A stretch of 64,000 nucleotides of DNA from Vibrio variabilis (lineage in GTDB: Bacteria > Pseudomonadota > Gammaproteobacteria > Enterobacterales > Vibrionaceae): positions 1 to 64,000 of the forward strand of contig NZ_JYJK01000044.1 in assembly GCF_003263785.1 (NCBI RefSeq), in the 5' to 3' direction. The position numbers and the translations under genes were made by a program. Numbering within the stretch: the stretch's first letter is position 1; each line of letters opens with the position of its first letter. Under the pieces are notes generated by a model. That model saw nothing but the letters and a program-made list of their open reading frames with translations. It searched no databases and had not been told where the DNA came from. Below, piece after piece: positions 1 to 11,237 of the stretch.

Positions 1-56
1 CTTGGTTCTTGGTTCTTGGTTCTTGGTTCTTGGTTCTTGGTTCTTGGTTCTTGGTT
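1..56. repeat. Heptanucleotide tandem repeat, 8 perfect copies
   Basis: Eight uninterrupted copies of CTTGGTT run from the first base of the window, so the array may extend further left. It ends in CTAG and lies about 80 bases before leuB, presumably in the leuA-leuB gap. Its unit length is not a multiple that would matter to a reading frame unless it is translated. No protein-coding role is visible. Confidence 0.95.
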
Positions 57-72
57 CTAGAAAGAAAATTCG

Positions 73-95
73 TTGGCTCGTGAGAAACGAGTCAA
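73..95 (+). other. Stem-loop upstream of leuB
   Basis: TTGGCTCGT (73-81) pairs with ACGAGTCAA (87-95) through nine positions, one a G-T wobble, around a five-base loop. No T-run follows, so it looks like an intercistronic RNA hairpin rather than a terminator. Confidence 0.5.
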
Positions 96-108
96 CATAA
101 AAATATAA

Positions 109-1227
<1,119 letters not shown>

Positions 1228-1238
1228 TTAAAACACTG

Positions 1239-1270
1239 CCCTAGCCGACGGCCGTTCAACTCGGCTAGGG
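1239..1270 (+). other. Intercistronic 10-bp stem-loop between leuB and leuC
   Basis: CCCTAGCCGA (1239-1248) is perfectly complementary to TCGGCTAGGG (1261-1270). It is followed by the leuC ribosome site AAGGAA, not by a T-run, so it is more likely an mRNA stability or processing element than a terminator. Confidence 0.65.
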
Positions 1271-1288
1271 GAAGCAAGGAATTAAGCA

Positions 1289-2688
1289 ATGTCTAAAACT
1301 CTATACGAAAAAGTCTACGACGCTCATATCGCCGTCGAAGCAGAGGGTGAAAACCCAATCCTTTATATCGATCGTCACTTGGTTCACGAAGTGACTTCAC
1401 CACAGGCTTTCGATGGCCTGCGTGAAAAAGGTCGTAAAGTGCGTCAAGTAGGCAAAACATTTGCCACGATGGACCACAACGTGTCAACGACGACCAAAGA
1501 CATCAACGCCTCTGGTGAGATGGCGCGTATTCAAATGGAAACGCTATCGAAAAACTGTGAAGAGTTTGGCGTGACGCTTTACGACATCAACCACAAATAC
1601 CAAGGCATTGTGCACGTTATGGGGCCTGAGCTGGGCATTACGCTGCCAGCAATGACAATCGTATGTGGTGACTCTCATACCGCGACTCACGGCGCATTTG
1701 GCTCACTCGCTTTCGGTATTGGTACTTCAGAGGTTGAGCACGTTCTAGCAACGCAAACTCTTAAGCAGTCTCGCGCCAAAACCATGAAAATCGAAGTGCA
1801 GGGTAAGGTGGCACCTGGCGTGACGGCAAAAGACATCGTTCTCGCGATCATCGGCGAAACAACAGCCGCTGGCGGTACTGGATACGTTGTTGAGTTCTGT
1901 GGTGAAGCCATCACTGATCTTTCAATGGAAGGCCGTATGACGGTATGTAACATGGCGATCGAGTTAGGCGCGAAAGCGGGTCTTATCGCTCCAGATGAGA
2001 CCACGTTTGAGTACCTAAAAGGCCGTAAATTCGCCCCTAAAGGTGCTGAATGGGATGCGGCGGTTGAGTACTGGAAAACATTCAAAACCGATGCTGACGC
2101 AACCTTCGATGCGGTCGTCACACTAAACGGTGCCGACATCAAACCTCAAGTCACTTGGGGTACTAACCCAGGTCAAGTTATCGCGGTTGATCAACCAATT
2201 CCAGCACCAGAAAGCTTCGCTGATCCAGTAGAGAAAGCATCTGCAGAAAAAGCGCTGGCTTACATGGGCCTAGAGGCAGGTAAATCGTTAAAAGATTACA
2301 AGGTAGACAAGGTGTTTGTTGGCTCTTGTACTAACTCTCGTATCGAAGACATGCGTGCAGCGGCAGAAATTGCCAAAGGTCGTCAAGTTGCTTCTCACGT
2401 TCAGGCGCTTATCGTACCTGGCTCTGAGCAAGTTAAAGCTCAAGCTGAAGCGGAAGGTCTAGACGCTATCTTCAAGGATGCAGCTTCGAATGGCGCCTAC
2501 CGGGTTGCTCTATGTGTCTTGCGATGAACAATGACCGTTTAGGTCCACAAGAGCGCTGTGCATCGACCAGTAACCGTAACTTCGAAGGTCGCCAAGGCCG
2601 TGATGGTCGTACGCACCTAGTAAGCCCTGCGATGGCGGCAGCAGCCGCTATTGCTGGACATTTCGTTGATATTAGAGAGCTAGACTAA
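1289..2688 (+). CDS. leuC: 3-isopropylmalate dehydratase large subunit (frameshifted in this sequence)
   Basis: LeuC with LeuD isomerises 2-isopropylmalate to 3-isopropylmalate using a 4Fe-4S cluster. Frame one reads a normal LeuC from ATG 1289 through VGSCTNSR (first cluster cysteine) to about residue 398, then becomes nonsense ending at 2527. Adding one G at about 2483 restores the PGCSMC segment holding the other two cluster cysteines, then the usual C-terminus through RTHLVSP to a TAA at 2686-2688. The repaired protein is 466 residues, the family length. As sequenced it would lose two of three cluster ligands. Similar indels in many neighbours favour a sequencing error over a pseudogene. 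Confidence 0.93.
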
Positions 2689-2701
2689 GAAGGAACATAC
2701 C

Positions 2702-3304
2702 ATGTCAGGATTTAAACAACACACCGGCTTAGTCGTCCCGCTTGATGCAGCCAACGTCGATACCGATGCGATTATTCCAAAGCAGTTTCTGCAAAAGGTA
2801 ACACGCACGGGTTTTGGTCAGCACCTATTTCACGACTGGCGCTTCCTAGATGATGCGGGCAAACAAGATAATCCAGAATTTGTCATGAACGCGCCTCGTT
2901 ACCAAGGTGCCAGCATTCTGCTTGCTCGCGAAAACTTCGGTTGTGGTTCATCTCGTGAGCACGCTCCTTGGGCACTCGCTGACTACGGCATCCAAGTTAT
3001 GATTGCACCAAGTTTCGCAGACATCTTCTACGGTAACTCCATCAATAACCAAATGGTTCCGGTTCGCCTAACAGAACAAGAAGTTGATGAGCTATTTAGC
3101 TATGTTGAAGCGAATGAAGGTGCTGAGATCACCGTTGATCTAGAAGCGATGAAAGTGACGGCCAACGGTCAATCTTATAGCTTTGAAATCGATGAGTTCC
3201 GCCGTCACTGCCTACTAAACGGTCTAGATAACATCGGCCTGACACTTCAACACGAAGAGAAGATTGCAGCTTATGAAGCAAAAATCCCAAGCTTCTTAAA
3301 ATAA
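2702..3304 (+). CDS. leuD: 3-isopropylmalate dehydratase small subunit
   Basis: LeuD supplies the swivelling small domain of isopropylmalate isomerase and pairs with LeuC. The 200-residue length is normal, and the signature [15 protein letters not shown] sits near residues 79-93. An AAGGAA ribosome site precedes ATG 2702, which lies 13 bases after the corrected leuC stop. It is the last gene of the leu operon and is followed by a strong terminator. Confidence 0.97.
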   Translation: MSGFKQHTGLVVPLDAANVDTDAIIPKQFLQKVTRTGFGQHLFHDWRFLDDAGKQDNPEFVMNAPRYQGASILLARENFGCGSSREHAPWALADYGIQVMIAPSFADIFYGNSINNQMVPVRLTEQEVDELFSYVEANEGAEITVDLEAMKVTANGQSYSFEIDEFRRHCLLNGLDNIGLTLQHEEKIAAYEAKIPSFLK

Positions 3305-3332
3305 TCCGTTAGCGATTTAGTTGAACTATCCC

Positions 3333-3371
3333 ATCCCAGCTCTACTTTCTTAGTAAGGCTGGGATTTTTTT
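3333..3371 (+). terminator. Rho-independent terminator of the leu operon
   Basis: ATCCCAGC (3333-3340) pairs with GCTGGGAT (3358-3365), followed by a run of seven T. It lies directly after leuD. Confidence 0.9.
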
Positions 3372-3453
3372 ATCTAGATTTTCACTACACTGAAAGAACT
3401 CGGCCAAGAGTCGGGTCTGTTGGATTAATCACTTAACGGAATGGATATTCGCT

Positions 3454-4238
3454 ATGCTACGTGTTCTCTCTTTAATTTTTCTCATGTTTGCCACCAGTGC
3501 CTTCGCCGCGCCAAAATCTGAGCTTTGGCCATACTGGGATAAAAGTGACGACAGCAACACGCAAAGTGTCTCTCATCAAGCCTGGCAGAGCTTTCTCGAC
3601 CGCTACTTGGTCACCGAGGGCGAGAACACTCTAGTGCGCTATGTCCGCGTTTCTCCCAACGACAAGCAAGCACTCAAAACCTACATTAGCGATCTGGCTC
3701 GAATCGACCCAAGGCAGCTTAGTCGCGCTGAGCAGTATGCCTACTGGGTGAACCTCTACAACGCCATCACCGTTGATTTGATCCTAGATGAGTACCCCGT
3801 GAAATCCATCACTAAGCTTGGAGGCTTATTTAGCTTTGGTCCATGGGGGATGAGGTGATTACCATTACCGGGCAAGCGCTCACATTGAACGATATTGAGC
3901 ATCGCATACTGCGCCCGATTTGGAATGATCCAAGAACGCATTATGCGGTCAACTGTGCCAGCCTTGGCTGCCCAAATTTGCAAACTCAGGCATTTACCGC
4001 TGACAACACGGAAGCGCTGTTAGAGAGTGCTGCCAATGCATTCGTGAACTCATCGAAAGGCGCGAGCGTGTCAGGAAACACCATCACTCTGTCGTCGATT
4101 TATGAGTGGTTTGAGGCAGACTTTGTGCAAGACGGTGGCGCATTGAAGCATATGTCAAAGTATCGCCCTGAACTTGCCAAATTCGATGGCAAGATCAAGT
4201 ACGATTACGATTACGATTGGGACTTAAATCAGAAGTAG
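3454..4238 (+). CDS. DUF547-family secreted protein (frameshifted in this sequence)
   Basis: This is a 261-residue protein after repair, of the DUF547 family, whose biochemical function is unknown to me. It begins with a Sec-type signal peptide (MLRVLSLIFLMFATSAFA), so it should be periplasmic or envelope-associated. Family features are the YWVNLYNAITVDL segment, DIEHRILRPIW and the NCASLGCPNL motif. The first frame stops at 3858 because the G-run at 3845-3849 has five bases; six join FSFGPW directly to GDEVITITG in the downstream frame. The C-terminus is rich in Asp and Tyr. It stands alone between the leu terminator and convergent djlA. Confidence 0.85.
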
Positions 4239-4250
4239 CGCTTGGCAGCG

Positions 4251-5105
4251 CTACTTGAACCCTTTCACTTTTTTAATCAAGTCGTAAGCATTTTGAATCT
4301 CTTGCGACTTCTCTTTTGCCACATTCATCATCTCTGGTGGCAGGCCTTTCGCCATCAGTTTATCTGGGTGATGTTCATTCATGAGTTTTCTGTAGGCACG
4401 TTTAACGGCTTTTGAATCAGCATCCTCAGAGATACCAAGCACGTCATAGGCATCAGAAAGCTGGGAGGCACCACTCGCCTGTTGCCAATTACCCCCACCT
4501 TGTTGCCCACCTTGGTAGTGACCGCCACCAAAGTTGCCTCCACCTTGCTGGAAGCGAAACGCCGCTTCTTGCATACGCAGACGTTGCTCAAGCTGTTGAG
4601 CTGAGAAGCCAAGTCCCTGAGCAATGCGGTGCAAGACCTCACGCTCAGTTGGGTGAACACTACCATCAGCGAATGCAGCTGAAATTTGAAGCTCTAAGAA
4701 AAACTGCAATAAGTCATGGCGACCACCAGAGGAAATACGTACTTTATCGAGTACGCGGTCAAGCGGAAAATCCGCTGATTTACCCTCACGGAACGCTTCC
4801 TGTGCTGCGCGCTTTTGCTCATTGTTGAGGTTCATGCGATCCATCATGATGGTCGCAAGCTGGATCTCTTCTGGTGTCACCTGCCCCTTGGCTTTGGCAA
4901 CGTGCCCCATCACCGCATAAGCGGCATTTAAAAACTCTTCTTGGCGCTGCGCTTGGTCTGCACCACCAAATCCGCCACGAGCAAATCCGGACTGGTTGAG
5001 TCGGCGCGCTTTGTCAAACTGGTGCCCCAAAAACAAGCCAAACAGTGCCCCTAGCGGTCCGCCAAACAACATGCCGAAAAATACGCCTAAAATTTTACCT
5101 ATCAT
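4251..5105 (-). CDS. djlA: Membrane-anchored DnaJ-like co-chaperone DjlA
   Basis: DjlA is an inner-membrane J-protein that stimulates the ATPase of DnaK. I place the start at the codon for MIGKILG (5105), because the family begins with a single glycine-rich transmembrane segment here; an upstream TTG at 5174 with AAGGAA before it would add 23 residues. After the membrane helix comes HQFDKARR, a TerB-like helical domain (about residues 50-150), a Gly/Gln-rich linker, and a C-terminal J domain with YDVLGI and the essential HPD in NEHHPDKL. About 284 residues. It is convergent with the DUF547 gene and divergent from lptD. Confidence 0.92.
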   Translation of the reverse strand: MIGKILGVFFGMLFGGPLGALFGLFLGHQFDKARRLNQSGFARGGFGGADQAQRQEEFLNAAYAVMGHVAKAKGQVTPEEIQLATIMMDRMNLNNEQKRAAQEAFREGKSADFPLDRVLDKVRISSGGRHDLLQFFLELQISAAFADGSVHPTEREVLHRIAQGLGFSAQQLEQRLRMQEAAFRFQQGGGNFGGGHYQGGQQGGGNWQQASGASQLSDAYDVLGISEDADSKAVKRAYRKLMNEHHPDKLMAKGLPPEMMNVAKEKSQEIQNAYDLIKKVKGFK

Positions 5106-5264
5106 GTGATGTATGTGCTCTTTATTTATGAATTTTTGCGCTGATTCGCAGTCTACTAGTGTCGTTGAGGTCAATTTCCTTTATGATAGAGACCGTCTTA
5201 TAAACGATTCAATATCAATCGAATTCAACTGAATGAATCAAGTTAAACAGGATAGTACAACTCG

Positions 5265-7586
5265 ATGTCACGTTTTTCCCGCACTTATCTAGCGGCCTCT
5301 ATTGGTGCTGCGCTGCTAGCGTCCTACGCACATGCCGAAGAAACATCGAAAAACAGTGGACAATCCATGCCACCAGCAGAGCAATGCTCTGTTGATACTG
5401 CACAAAGTTCAGACTCCAATCAAGAGCCAATCAATATTGAAGCTGACTCTCTGGAGGCCATCAATGGCGAACGTGCAACATACAAAGGCGACGTGGTGGT
5501 TGTTCAAGGCAATAAAACCATTACCGCTGACAGCGTGACACTCCATCAAGACGACAATGTTGTGGTCGCTGAAGGCAATGTCACCATTGACGATGGCCAG
5601 TTTAATGCCGTATCTGACAAAATCACGAACGATTTAAACAAAGATGTCATTACAGCTGAAAACACTCAGTACAAAATGTTGTGTGGAGGTGGACGCGGCG
5701 ATGCCGTGTACATTTCAAAAACAGGTAAGTCACTCTACCAAATCAACGATGGCTCAATCACCACTTGTCCAGAAGATGACAATTCGTGGCGCTTTCTAGC
5801 CGATGACATTCGAGTCGATCAAGACAGTGAGGTAGCCACCCTTTACGGGAGTCGTGTGGAAGTAAAAGATGTCCCTATCTTCTACATGCCTTATATGACG
5901 ATGCCTACCAGCAACAAGCGAAAAACCGGAGTCCTGTTTCCATCGCTATCACTAGGCTCAAAAAACGGACTAGAGTTACAAATCCCGGTTTACTGGAACC
6001 TAGCCCCTAATTACGACTTGCTCACTACATTCCACTACATGCAAACACGTGGCTTGCAATTAAAAGGGGATTTTCGCTACCTAACCTCAACCAGTCGTGG
6101 TGAGCTCAAGGGCGAATACCTTGCTGACGACCAAAAATACCCTGAAAAGGATCAGCGCTGGGCATTTCAGTACAAAAATAACAGTAATTTTGGCCAGCAC
6201 TGGAAACTGGATGTCGATTACTCTCAGGTAAGCGATAACGACTACTTCCAAGATCTCGATTCCAGTATCGGTAGCCGCTCAGAAGGTCAACTTTCGCAGA
6301 AAGGGACTGTTGCCTATCGCGAGCAGTTCTGGGATGCAGCGATCACGGTTCAAGACTTCCAAATTCTGGTTGATGACACTAAGCCTTACCGCTTAATGCC
6401 ACAATTTGAGTTTAACTACTACCGCCCCGAAATTTATCAAAACCTGAACTTTGATTTGGTCAGCAGTGTCTCTCGCTTTGAAACCGATGATGAGAAAAAG
6501 CCTTCGGCTACTCGTGTTCACGTAGAGCCTGGCATCACTCTGCCTCTTTCAAATACCTGGGGTACATGGACAACAGAAGCTCGTTACCTGTTAACGCAAT
6601 ATAATCAAGAGCTCGACAACGTAAATGCGGTTGATGTTGGGCCGTTAGAAGAAAAAGTCACTCGTGCATTACCAGAATTTCGCACTCACGCCGGCATGGT
6701 TTTCGAGCGCGATACTGCGTTTATCGATGGTTACACACAAACATTGGAGCCGCAGGTTCAATACTTGTACGTGCCAGAGGTCGATCAAAGCAATATCTTT
6801 AACTACGACACCACCTTATTGCAAACCGACTACTACGGCCTGTTCCGTAGCCGCCGCTTCAGTGGCGTGGACAAGATCGCAGCAGCTAACCAAATTAGTT
6901 ATGGTGCGACATCCCGTTTTTACGACGGTGGACAAAAAGAGCGCTTAGCCATCTCATTTGGTCAGATTTACTACCTGGATCCAGCAAGCAAAAATCCAAA
7001 TAACGTCTCCGATAATGAGTCTTCAAACTACTCATCATGGGCTATTGAAACCGATTTTAACTACAACGATCGCGTGTTCTACCATGGCGGGATTCAGTAC
7101 GATATTGATTCATCTTCGGTGTCACTCGCCAATAGTGCCGTTGAATACCGAGTCGAAGACGACTTCATTCAGGCTAACTATCGCTACGTGACCAAAGAGT
7201 ATATCGAAAGCATCAACAGCTATAGCAACGATGAACTGTCTAAATTAACGCGTAACGGTATAAACCAAGTCGGCCTATTAGGTGGTTATCAAATTAACCG
7301 CAACTGGATCGCAACGGGTCAGTATTACTATGACATGACCGAGCGTGTCTCCATTGAATGGCTAGCCAAATTAGAGTATCAGTCGGATTGCTGGTATTTT
7401 GGGGTCGACTACAGCCGTCAGCTTCGTAGCTGGGAATCTGGTATTGTCGGTATTGGTGGTGCTAACTTCGAAGACAACATTCGATTTAGCTTTGGTATCA
7501 CAGGTCTTGGTGGCAGCTCTCGTGCCCCTGAGCCACCAAATGGTAACGCGCTGAAATACGGCAGACCGTTTATACTTAACCAATAA
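5265..7586 (+). CDS. lptD: LPS-assembly outer-membrane protein LptD
   Basis: LptD is the 26-strand outer-membrane barrel that, with the LptE plug, inserts lipopolysaccharide into the outer leaflet. The 773-residue protein has a signal peptide (residues 1-24, ending AHA), an OstA/jellyroll domain (about 55-180) and the barrel, with matches to the E. coli protein such as VPIFYMPYMTMP and GYTQTLEPQVQYLYVP. Cysteines fall at about 41, 140, 168 and 709. E. coli LptD has a C-terminal CysCys pair at the last site; here it is Asp-Cys, with an extra Cys at 140. It heads the lptD-surA-pdxA-rsmA-apaGH cluster. Confidence 0.97.
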   Translation: MSRFSRTYLAASIGAALLASYAHAEETSKNSGQSMPPAEQCSVDTAQSSDSNQEPINIEADSLEAINGERATYKGDVVVVQGNKTITADSVTLHQDDNVVVAEGNVTIDDGQFNAVSDKITNDLNKDVITAENTQYKMLCGGGRGDAVYISKTGKSLYQINDGSITTCPEDDNSWRFLADDIRVDQDSEVATLYGSRVEVKDVPIFYMPYMTMPTSNKRKTGVLFPSLSLGSKNGLELQIPVYWNLAPNYDLLTTFHYMQTRGLQLKGDFRYLTSTSRGELKGEYLADDQKYPEKDQRWAFQYKNNSNFGQHWKLDVDYSQVSDNDYFQDLDSSIGSRSEGQLSQKGTVAYREQFWDAAITVQDFQILVDDTKPYRLMPQFEFNYYRPEIYQNLNFDLVSSVSRFETDDEKKPSATRVHVEPGITLPLSNTWGTWTTEARYLLTQYNQELDNVNAVDVGPLEEKVTRALPEFRTHAGMVFERDTAFIDGYTQTLEPQVQYLYVPEVDQSNIFNYDTTLLQTDYYGLFRSRRFSGVDKIAAANQISYGATSRFYDGGQKERLAISFGQIYYLDPASKNPNNVSDNESSNYSSWAIETDFNYNDRVFYHGGIQYDIDSSSVSLANSAVEYRVEDDFIQANYRYVTKEYIESINSYSNDELSKLTRNGINQVGLLGGYQINRNWIATGQYYYDMTERVSIEWLAKLEYQSDCWYFGVDYSRQLRSWESGIVGIGGANFEDNIRFSFGITGLGGSSRAPEPPNGNALKYGRPFILNQ

Positions 7587-7630
7587 TCGCCAAGCCGTCA
7601 CACGATGGCATTATGCAAGGAACTTAATTC

Positions 7631-7660
7631 ACTTCACAGACTCATAGTCTGTGAAGTTTT
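7631..7660 (+). terminator. Perfect 12-bp hairpin with T-run between lptD and surA
   Basis: ACTTCACAGACT (7631-7642) and AGTCTGTGAAGT (7646-7657) form a perfect stem with a CAT loop, followed by TTTT. It resembles an intrinsic terminator or attenuator inside the cluster. A GTG at 7651 lies in the stem and is therefore an unlikely surA start. Confidence 0.7.
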
Positions 7661-7674
7661 CACTGGGAATATCG

Positions 7675-8972
7675 ATGAAATTTATTAGTACACTCTTTTC
7701 AACTTGCCTATTGGCGGCCTTGTCGTTTCAAGCAGTAGCGGAGCCCGTTGAGCTTGATCGTGTTCGAGTCATTGTTAACGATGGCGTGATTTTGCAAAGC
7801 GATATCGACTCAGCAACCAAAACCCTCACAGCCAACGCACGTAAGAACAACCAAGAGTTGCCTTCAGACGATATCTTGCTAGAGCAGATATTAGACAAAC
7901 TGATCTTAGAAAAACTGCAGCTTCAAGAAGCAGAGCGTATCGGTGTTCGTATCGACGATAACCGCTTAGCGCAAACACTTGGCGATATCGCAGCGAACAA
8001 CGAGCAAACTCAAGAGCAGCTTCGCCAAACGGTCGCTGAAGAAGGCTTATCGTGGGAAGCCTTTCGCGAACAAATTCGTGATGAAATCGCTGCCAGTGAA
8101 GCACGTAATGCCATGGTAAGACAGCGCATCAACATTCTTCCTGCTGAGGTCGATAACCTGTCTGAACTGCTCGCAAAAGAAAGTGACGCAACAGTGACGT
8201 ACAAGATCCGCCACATTCAACTGCGCTTTAACGACGGTGAAGACAAGAGTGTTCAAGAGAAACAAGCGGAAACTATCATTGAGCGTCTGAACGGCGGCGA
8301 AGACTTCGCGACCATGGCTTATACCTTCTCTAAAGGCCCAAAAGCACTGGAGGGCGGTGACTGGGGTTGGATGCGTAAAGAAGAAATGCCAACCATCTTT
8401 GCTGACCAGATCAATATGCAAACCAAAGGAACCATCATAGGTCCATTCCGTAGCGGCGTTGGTTTTCACATCCTAAAAATCGAAGATGTCAAAGGCCTAG
8501 AAACCGTCTCTGTGACTGAAGTCAATGCCCGCCATATTTTGATCAAGCCAACGGTCATTCTTAGTGATGAGGCGTGAAACGCCAGCTCAACGACATTATC
8601 CAAAAGGTTCAATCTGGCGAAGCGAGCTTTGCAGAAATGGCTGAACAGTACAGCCAAGATCCTGGTTCTGCGGTACAAGGTGGTGAACTCGGCTATCAAA
8701 CGCCTGAGCTTTACGTACCTGAGTTCAAACACCAAGTAGAAACGTTACCAGTTAAACAGATCAGTGAGCCATTTAAAACCGTTCACGGCTGGCACATTGT
8801 CGAAGTACTGGATCGCCGCGATGTCGACAAAACAGGTTCTGCAATGCAAAACCGTGCATACCGCATCCTATTTAACCGCAAGTTTAATGAAGAAGCATCA
8901 GCGTGGATCCAAGAGCTTCGTGCGAGTGCTTTTGTAGAAATGGTTGAGGACGATGAGAATGCAACCAATTAA
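7675..8972 (+). CDS. surA: Periplasmic peptidyl-prolyl isomerase/chaperone SurA (frameshifted in this sequence)
   Basis: SurA escorts outer-membrane proteins, including LptD, across the periplasm to the BAM complex. I chose ATG 7675 because it begins a signal peptide ([22 protein letters not shown]) and avoids the hairpin at 7631-7657. The N-terminal chaperone domain is followed by two parvulin domains, each with an IRHIQL/ARHILI strand. The frame breaks in the second parvulin domain near 8571-8576, after ILSDE; one added base continues into [15 protein letters not shown]-like YSQDPGS and GWHIVEV. Repaired length 432, close to E. coli's 428. pdxA overlaps its end. Confidence 0.93.
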
Positions 8973-9948
8973 ACGCATTATTGTTACCGCCGGTGAACCG
9001 GCGGGCATTGGCCCCGATTTAGCGGTGGCTTTGTCGCAAAAAGCGTGGCCCCATCAAGTGGTCATCTGCGCCGATAAGTCACTGATTGCGGATCGAGCTA
9101 AGCAGCTGGGTATCGATGTCGAACTGGTTGACTTCGATGAGCAGAACTTTGATTCCCAACAGCAGGGGCGTCTGGTCATTCTCCATGAACCGCTATCAGT
9201 TCCTGCAAAAGCTGGCGTTCTGGATGAGAGAAACGGTCAGTACGTACTAAATACCCTAGAAAAAGCCGCAAAAGGCTGTATGAATGGTCAATTTGATGCT
9301 ATTGTCACCGGCCCTGTGCACAAAGGGGTGATCAATCGCGCTGGCGTTAGCTTCAGTGGCCATACAGAGTTCTTTGCAGAGGTATCCAATACACCACTTG
9401 TGGTGATGATGCTGGCAACGGAAGGGTTAAGAACGGCACTGGTTACAACGCATCTTCCTTTGACGGAAGTGCCAAACGCTATCACCGAAGATCGCGTAAC
9501 GCGCATCATCGACATACTGCATCATGACTTGGTCACCAAGTTTGGCATCAAGACGCCAAACATCTATGTCTGCGGCCTCAACCCTCATGCGGGTGAAGAT
9601 GGCTGCCTTGGTATGGAAGAGATTGAAACCATCACTCCTACCCTAGAAAAACTTCGCACAGAGAAAAATTATCAGCTTGTTGGCCCATTACCCGCCGACA
9701 CGATATTTAATGACAAATACTTACGCGAAGCGGATGCTGTCTTAGGCATGTATCACGATCAAGTGCTCCCTGTATTGAAATACAAAGGCTTTGGTCGTTC
9801 AGTAAACATTACACTTGGTCTACCTTTTATAAGGACATCGGTTGATCATGGCACCGCGATTGATCTTGCTGGCACAGGCCAAGCAGACTTTGGCAGCTTT
9901 GAGACAGCGCTGGCGTACGCAATAGACTTAGTAGAGAGCAGACAATGA
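8959..9948 (+). CDS. pdxA: 4-hydroxythreonine-4-phosphate dehydrogenase
   Basis: PdxA oxidises 4-phosphohydroxy-L-threonine in pyridoxal-5'-phosphate synthesis. The protein starts with the diagnostic [12 protein letters not shown] and contains GHTEFFA, a metal-binding histidine in TGPVHKG, and [11 protein letters not shown] prefer ATG 8959 (329 residues, the E. coli length) with GAGG nine bases upstream; ATG 8953 and TTG 8944 are in frame. The start overlaps the surA stop by about 14 bases, and its TGA overlaps the rsmA ATG, so translation is probably coupled. Confidence 0.95.
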   Translation: MQPIKRIIVTAGEPAGIGPDLAVALSQKAWPHQVVICADKSLIADRAKQLGIDVELVDFDEQNFDSQQQGRLVILHEPLSVPAKAGVLDERNGQYVLNTLEKAAKGCMNGQFDAIVTGPVHKGVINRAGVSFSGHTEFFAEVSNTPLVVMMLATEGLRTALVTTHLPLTEVPNAITEDRVTRIIDILHHDLVTKFGIKTPNIYVCGLNPHAGEDGCLGMEEIETITPTLEKLRTEKNYQLVGPLPADTIFNDKYLREADAVLGMYHDQVLPVLKYKGFGRSVNITLGLPFIRTSVDHGTAIDLAGTGQADFGSFETALAYAIDLVESRQ

Positions 9949-10752
9949 GAAATGATGTCCACTTAGGGCACAAGGCCAGAAAACGCTTTGGTCAGAACTT
10001 CCTGAACGATCCGTACATCATCGATGGCATCGTATCTTCAATTAATCCAAAGCCAGGCCAAAACCTGGTTGAGATCGGTCCTGGTCTTGGCGCAATTACT
10101 GAGCCAGTGGGCAAAGAAGTCGACAAATTCACGGTTATCGAGCTTGACCGTGACCTGGCAGAGCGTCTACGCAACCATCCAGATCTTGCTGACAAGCTAA
10201 CCATCCACGAAGGCGACGCGATGCGTTTTGACTTCACCCAACTGGTGAAACCAAACAACAAACTGCGTATTTTCGGTAACCTGCCATATAACATCTCTAC
10301 GCCTTTGATGTTCCACTTGTTTGAATTTCATAAAGACATTCAAGACATGCACTTTATGCTTCAAAAAGAGGTGGTTAATCGCCTAGCAGCGGGACCTGGT
10401 AGCAAAGCTTATGGTCGTCTGACGGTGATGGCGCAGTACTACTGTAAAGTGGTACCCGTACTTGAAGTACCACCGACCGCATTCGTGCCGCCGCCGAAAA
10501 GTAGACTCTGCGGTTGTGCGTCTCGTTCCATACGAAGAACTGCCTTACCCAGCGACTAGCCTCAAATGGCTTGATCGTGTATGCCGTGAAGGCTTCAACC
10601 AACGTCGTAAAACCGTACGTAACTGCTACAAAGCACTTATGTCTGCAGAGACCTTGGAAGAGCTTGGTGTAAACCCATCAATGCGACCAGAGAACCTGAC
10701 GCTGCAACAGTTTGTTGATATGGCGAACTGGCTCGATGCCAACCACGGGTAA
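9945..10752 (+). CDS. rsmA: 16S rRNA dimethyladenosine transferase RsmA/KsgA (frameshifted in this sequence)
   Basis: RsmA uses SAM to dimethylate two adjacent adenosines near the 3' end of 16S rRNA during small-subunit maturation. The N-terminal [11 protein letters not shown]-binding [11 protein letters not shown] and catalytic NLPYNIS are visible. The frame breaks where four A's stand at 10497-10500; three restore [12 protein letters not shown] and continue to the stop at 10752. Repaired length 268. This is one of only two insertions among the window's indels. ATGA overlap with pdxA indicates one transcription unit, which a terminator then closes. Confidence 0.94.
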
Positions 10753-10770
10753 TCGAACTCAATAACAGAA

Positions 10771-10807
10771 AAAACGCTCACTAGCTTGCTATTGAGCGTT
10801 TTTTTTG
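10771..10807 (+). terminator. Rho-independent terminator after rsmA
   Basis: AACGCTCA (10773-10780) pairs with TGAGCGTT (10793-10800), flanked by A's and followed by eight T. It separates rsmA from apaG, so apaGH may need its own promoter or readthrough. Confidence 0.88.
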
Positions 10808-10847
10808 TCATATCTGAATATGCACTTCAAGCAGTTAGGAGATTGAC

Positions 10848-11228
10848 ATGGAGTCGACCACGCCATGCGTTAAATGCCAAGTACATACTAAATACGTTGA
10901 AGAACAATCCGATCCAGACAACAACCGCTATGTGTTTGCCTACATCATTACCATCAAGAATTTGAGTCAAGAAACGGTTCAACTGATCAGCCGGCGCTGG
11001 CTGATTACCGATGCCAATGGCAAGCAATTGACCGTAGAGGGCGACGGAGTCGTGGGTCAGCAGCCAGTGATAGAGAGAAATGACGAGTACACCTACACCA
11101 GTGGTACTGCGATCGAAACACCACTTGGTGTAATGCAAGGGCACTACATCATGCTAGATGCTAACGGCAAACAGTTTACCGCCGAAATTGAACCATTCCG
11201 CTTAGCCATTCCCAACATACTGAATTAA
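10848..11228 (+). CDS. apaG: ApaG protein (Co2+/Mg2+ efflux-associated family)
   Basis: This 126-residue protein is ApaG, a small beta-sandwich (fibronectin-III-like) protein of uncertain function, often annotated as linked to cobalt/magnesium resistance. Recognised by [25 protein letters not shown] and the [15 protein letters not shown] segment. AGGAG precedes ATG 10848. The next gene, apaH, starts 9 bases after its stop, the conserved apaG-apaH pairing. Confidence 0.95.
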   Translation: MESTTPCVKCQVHTKYVEEQSDPDNNRYVFAYIITIKNLSQETVQLISRRWLITDANGKQLTVEGDGVVGQQPVIERNDEYTYTSGTAIETPLGVMQGHYIMLDANGKQFTAEIEPFRLAIPNILN

Positions 11229-11237
11229 GGAACACCG

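Noticed and set aside
1..56. Heptamer array as CRISPR or telomere-like repeat
   Set aside because: No spacers, unit only seven bases, and bacterial chromosome context; a simple microsatellite.
1687..2142. Antisense frame of 151 codons in leuC
   Set aside because: Complement of well-conserved aconitase-fold codons and no start signals.
4412..4828. Open frame of 138 codons opposite djlA
   Set aside because: It is antisense to the J-domain gene, low in hydrophobic pattern, rich in His/Gln, and has no ribosome site; a shadow of the real gene.
7651..7674. Upstream GTG start for surA
   Set aside because: It lies in the 3' arm of a perfect hairpin and would put eight residues before a normal signal peptide.
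8047..8469. Antisense open frame of 140 codons across surA
   Set aside because: The plus strand encodes clear SurA sequence; the antisense product shows no family features.
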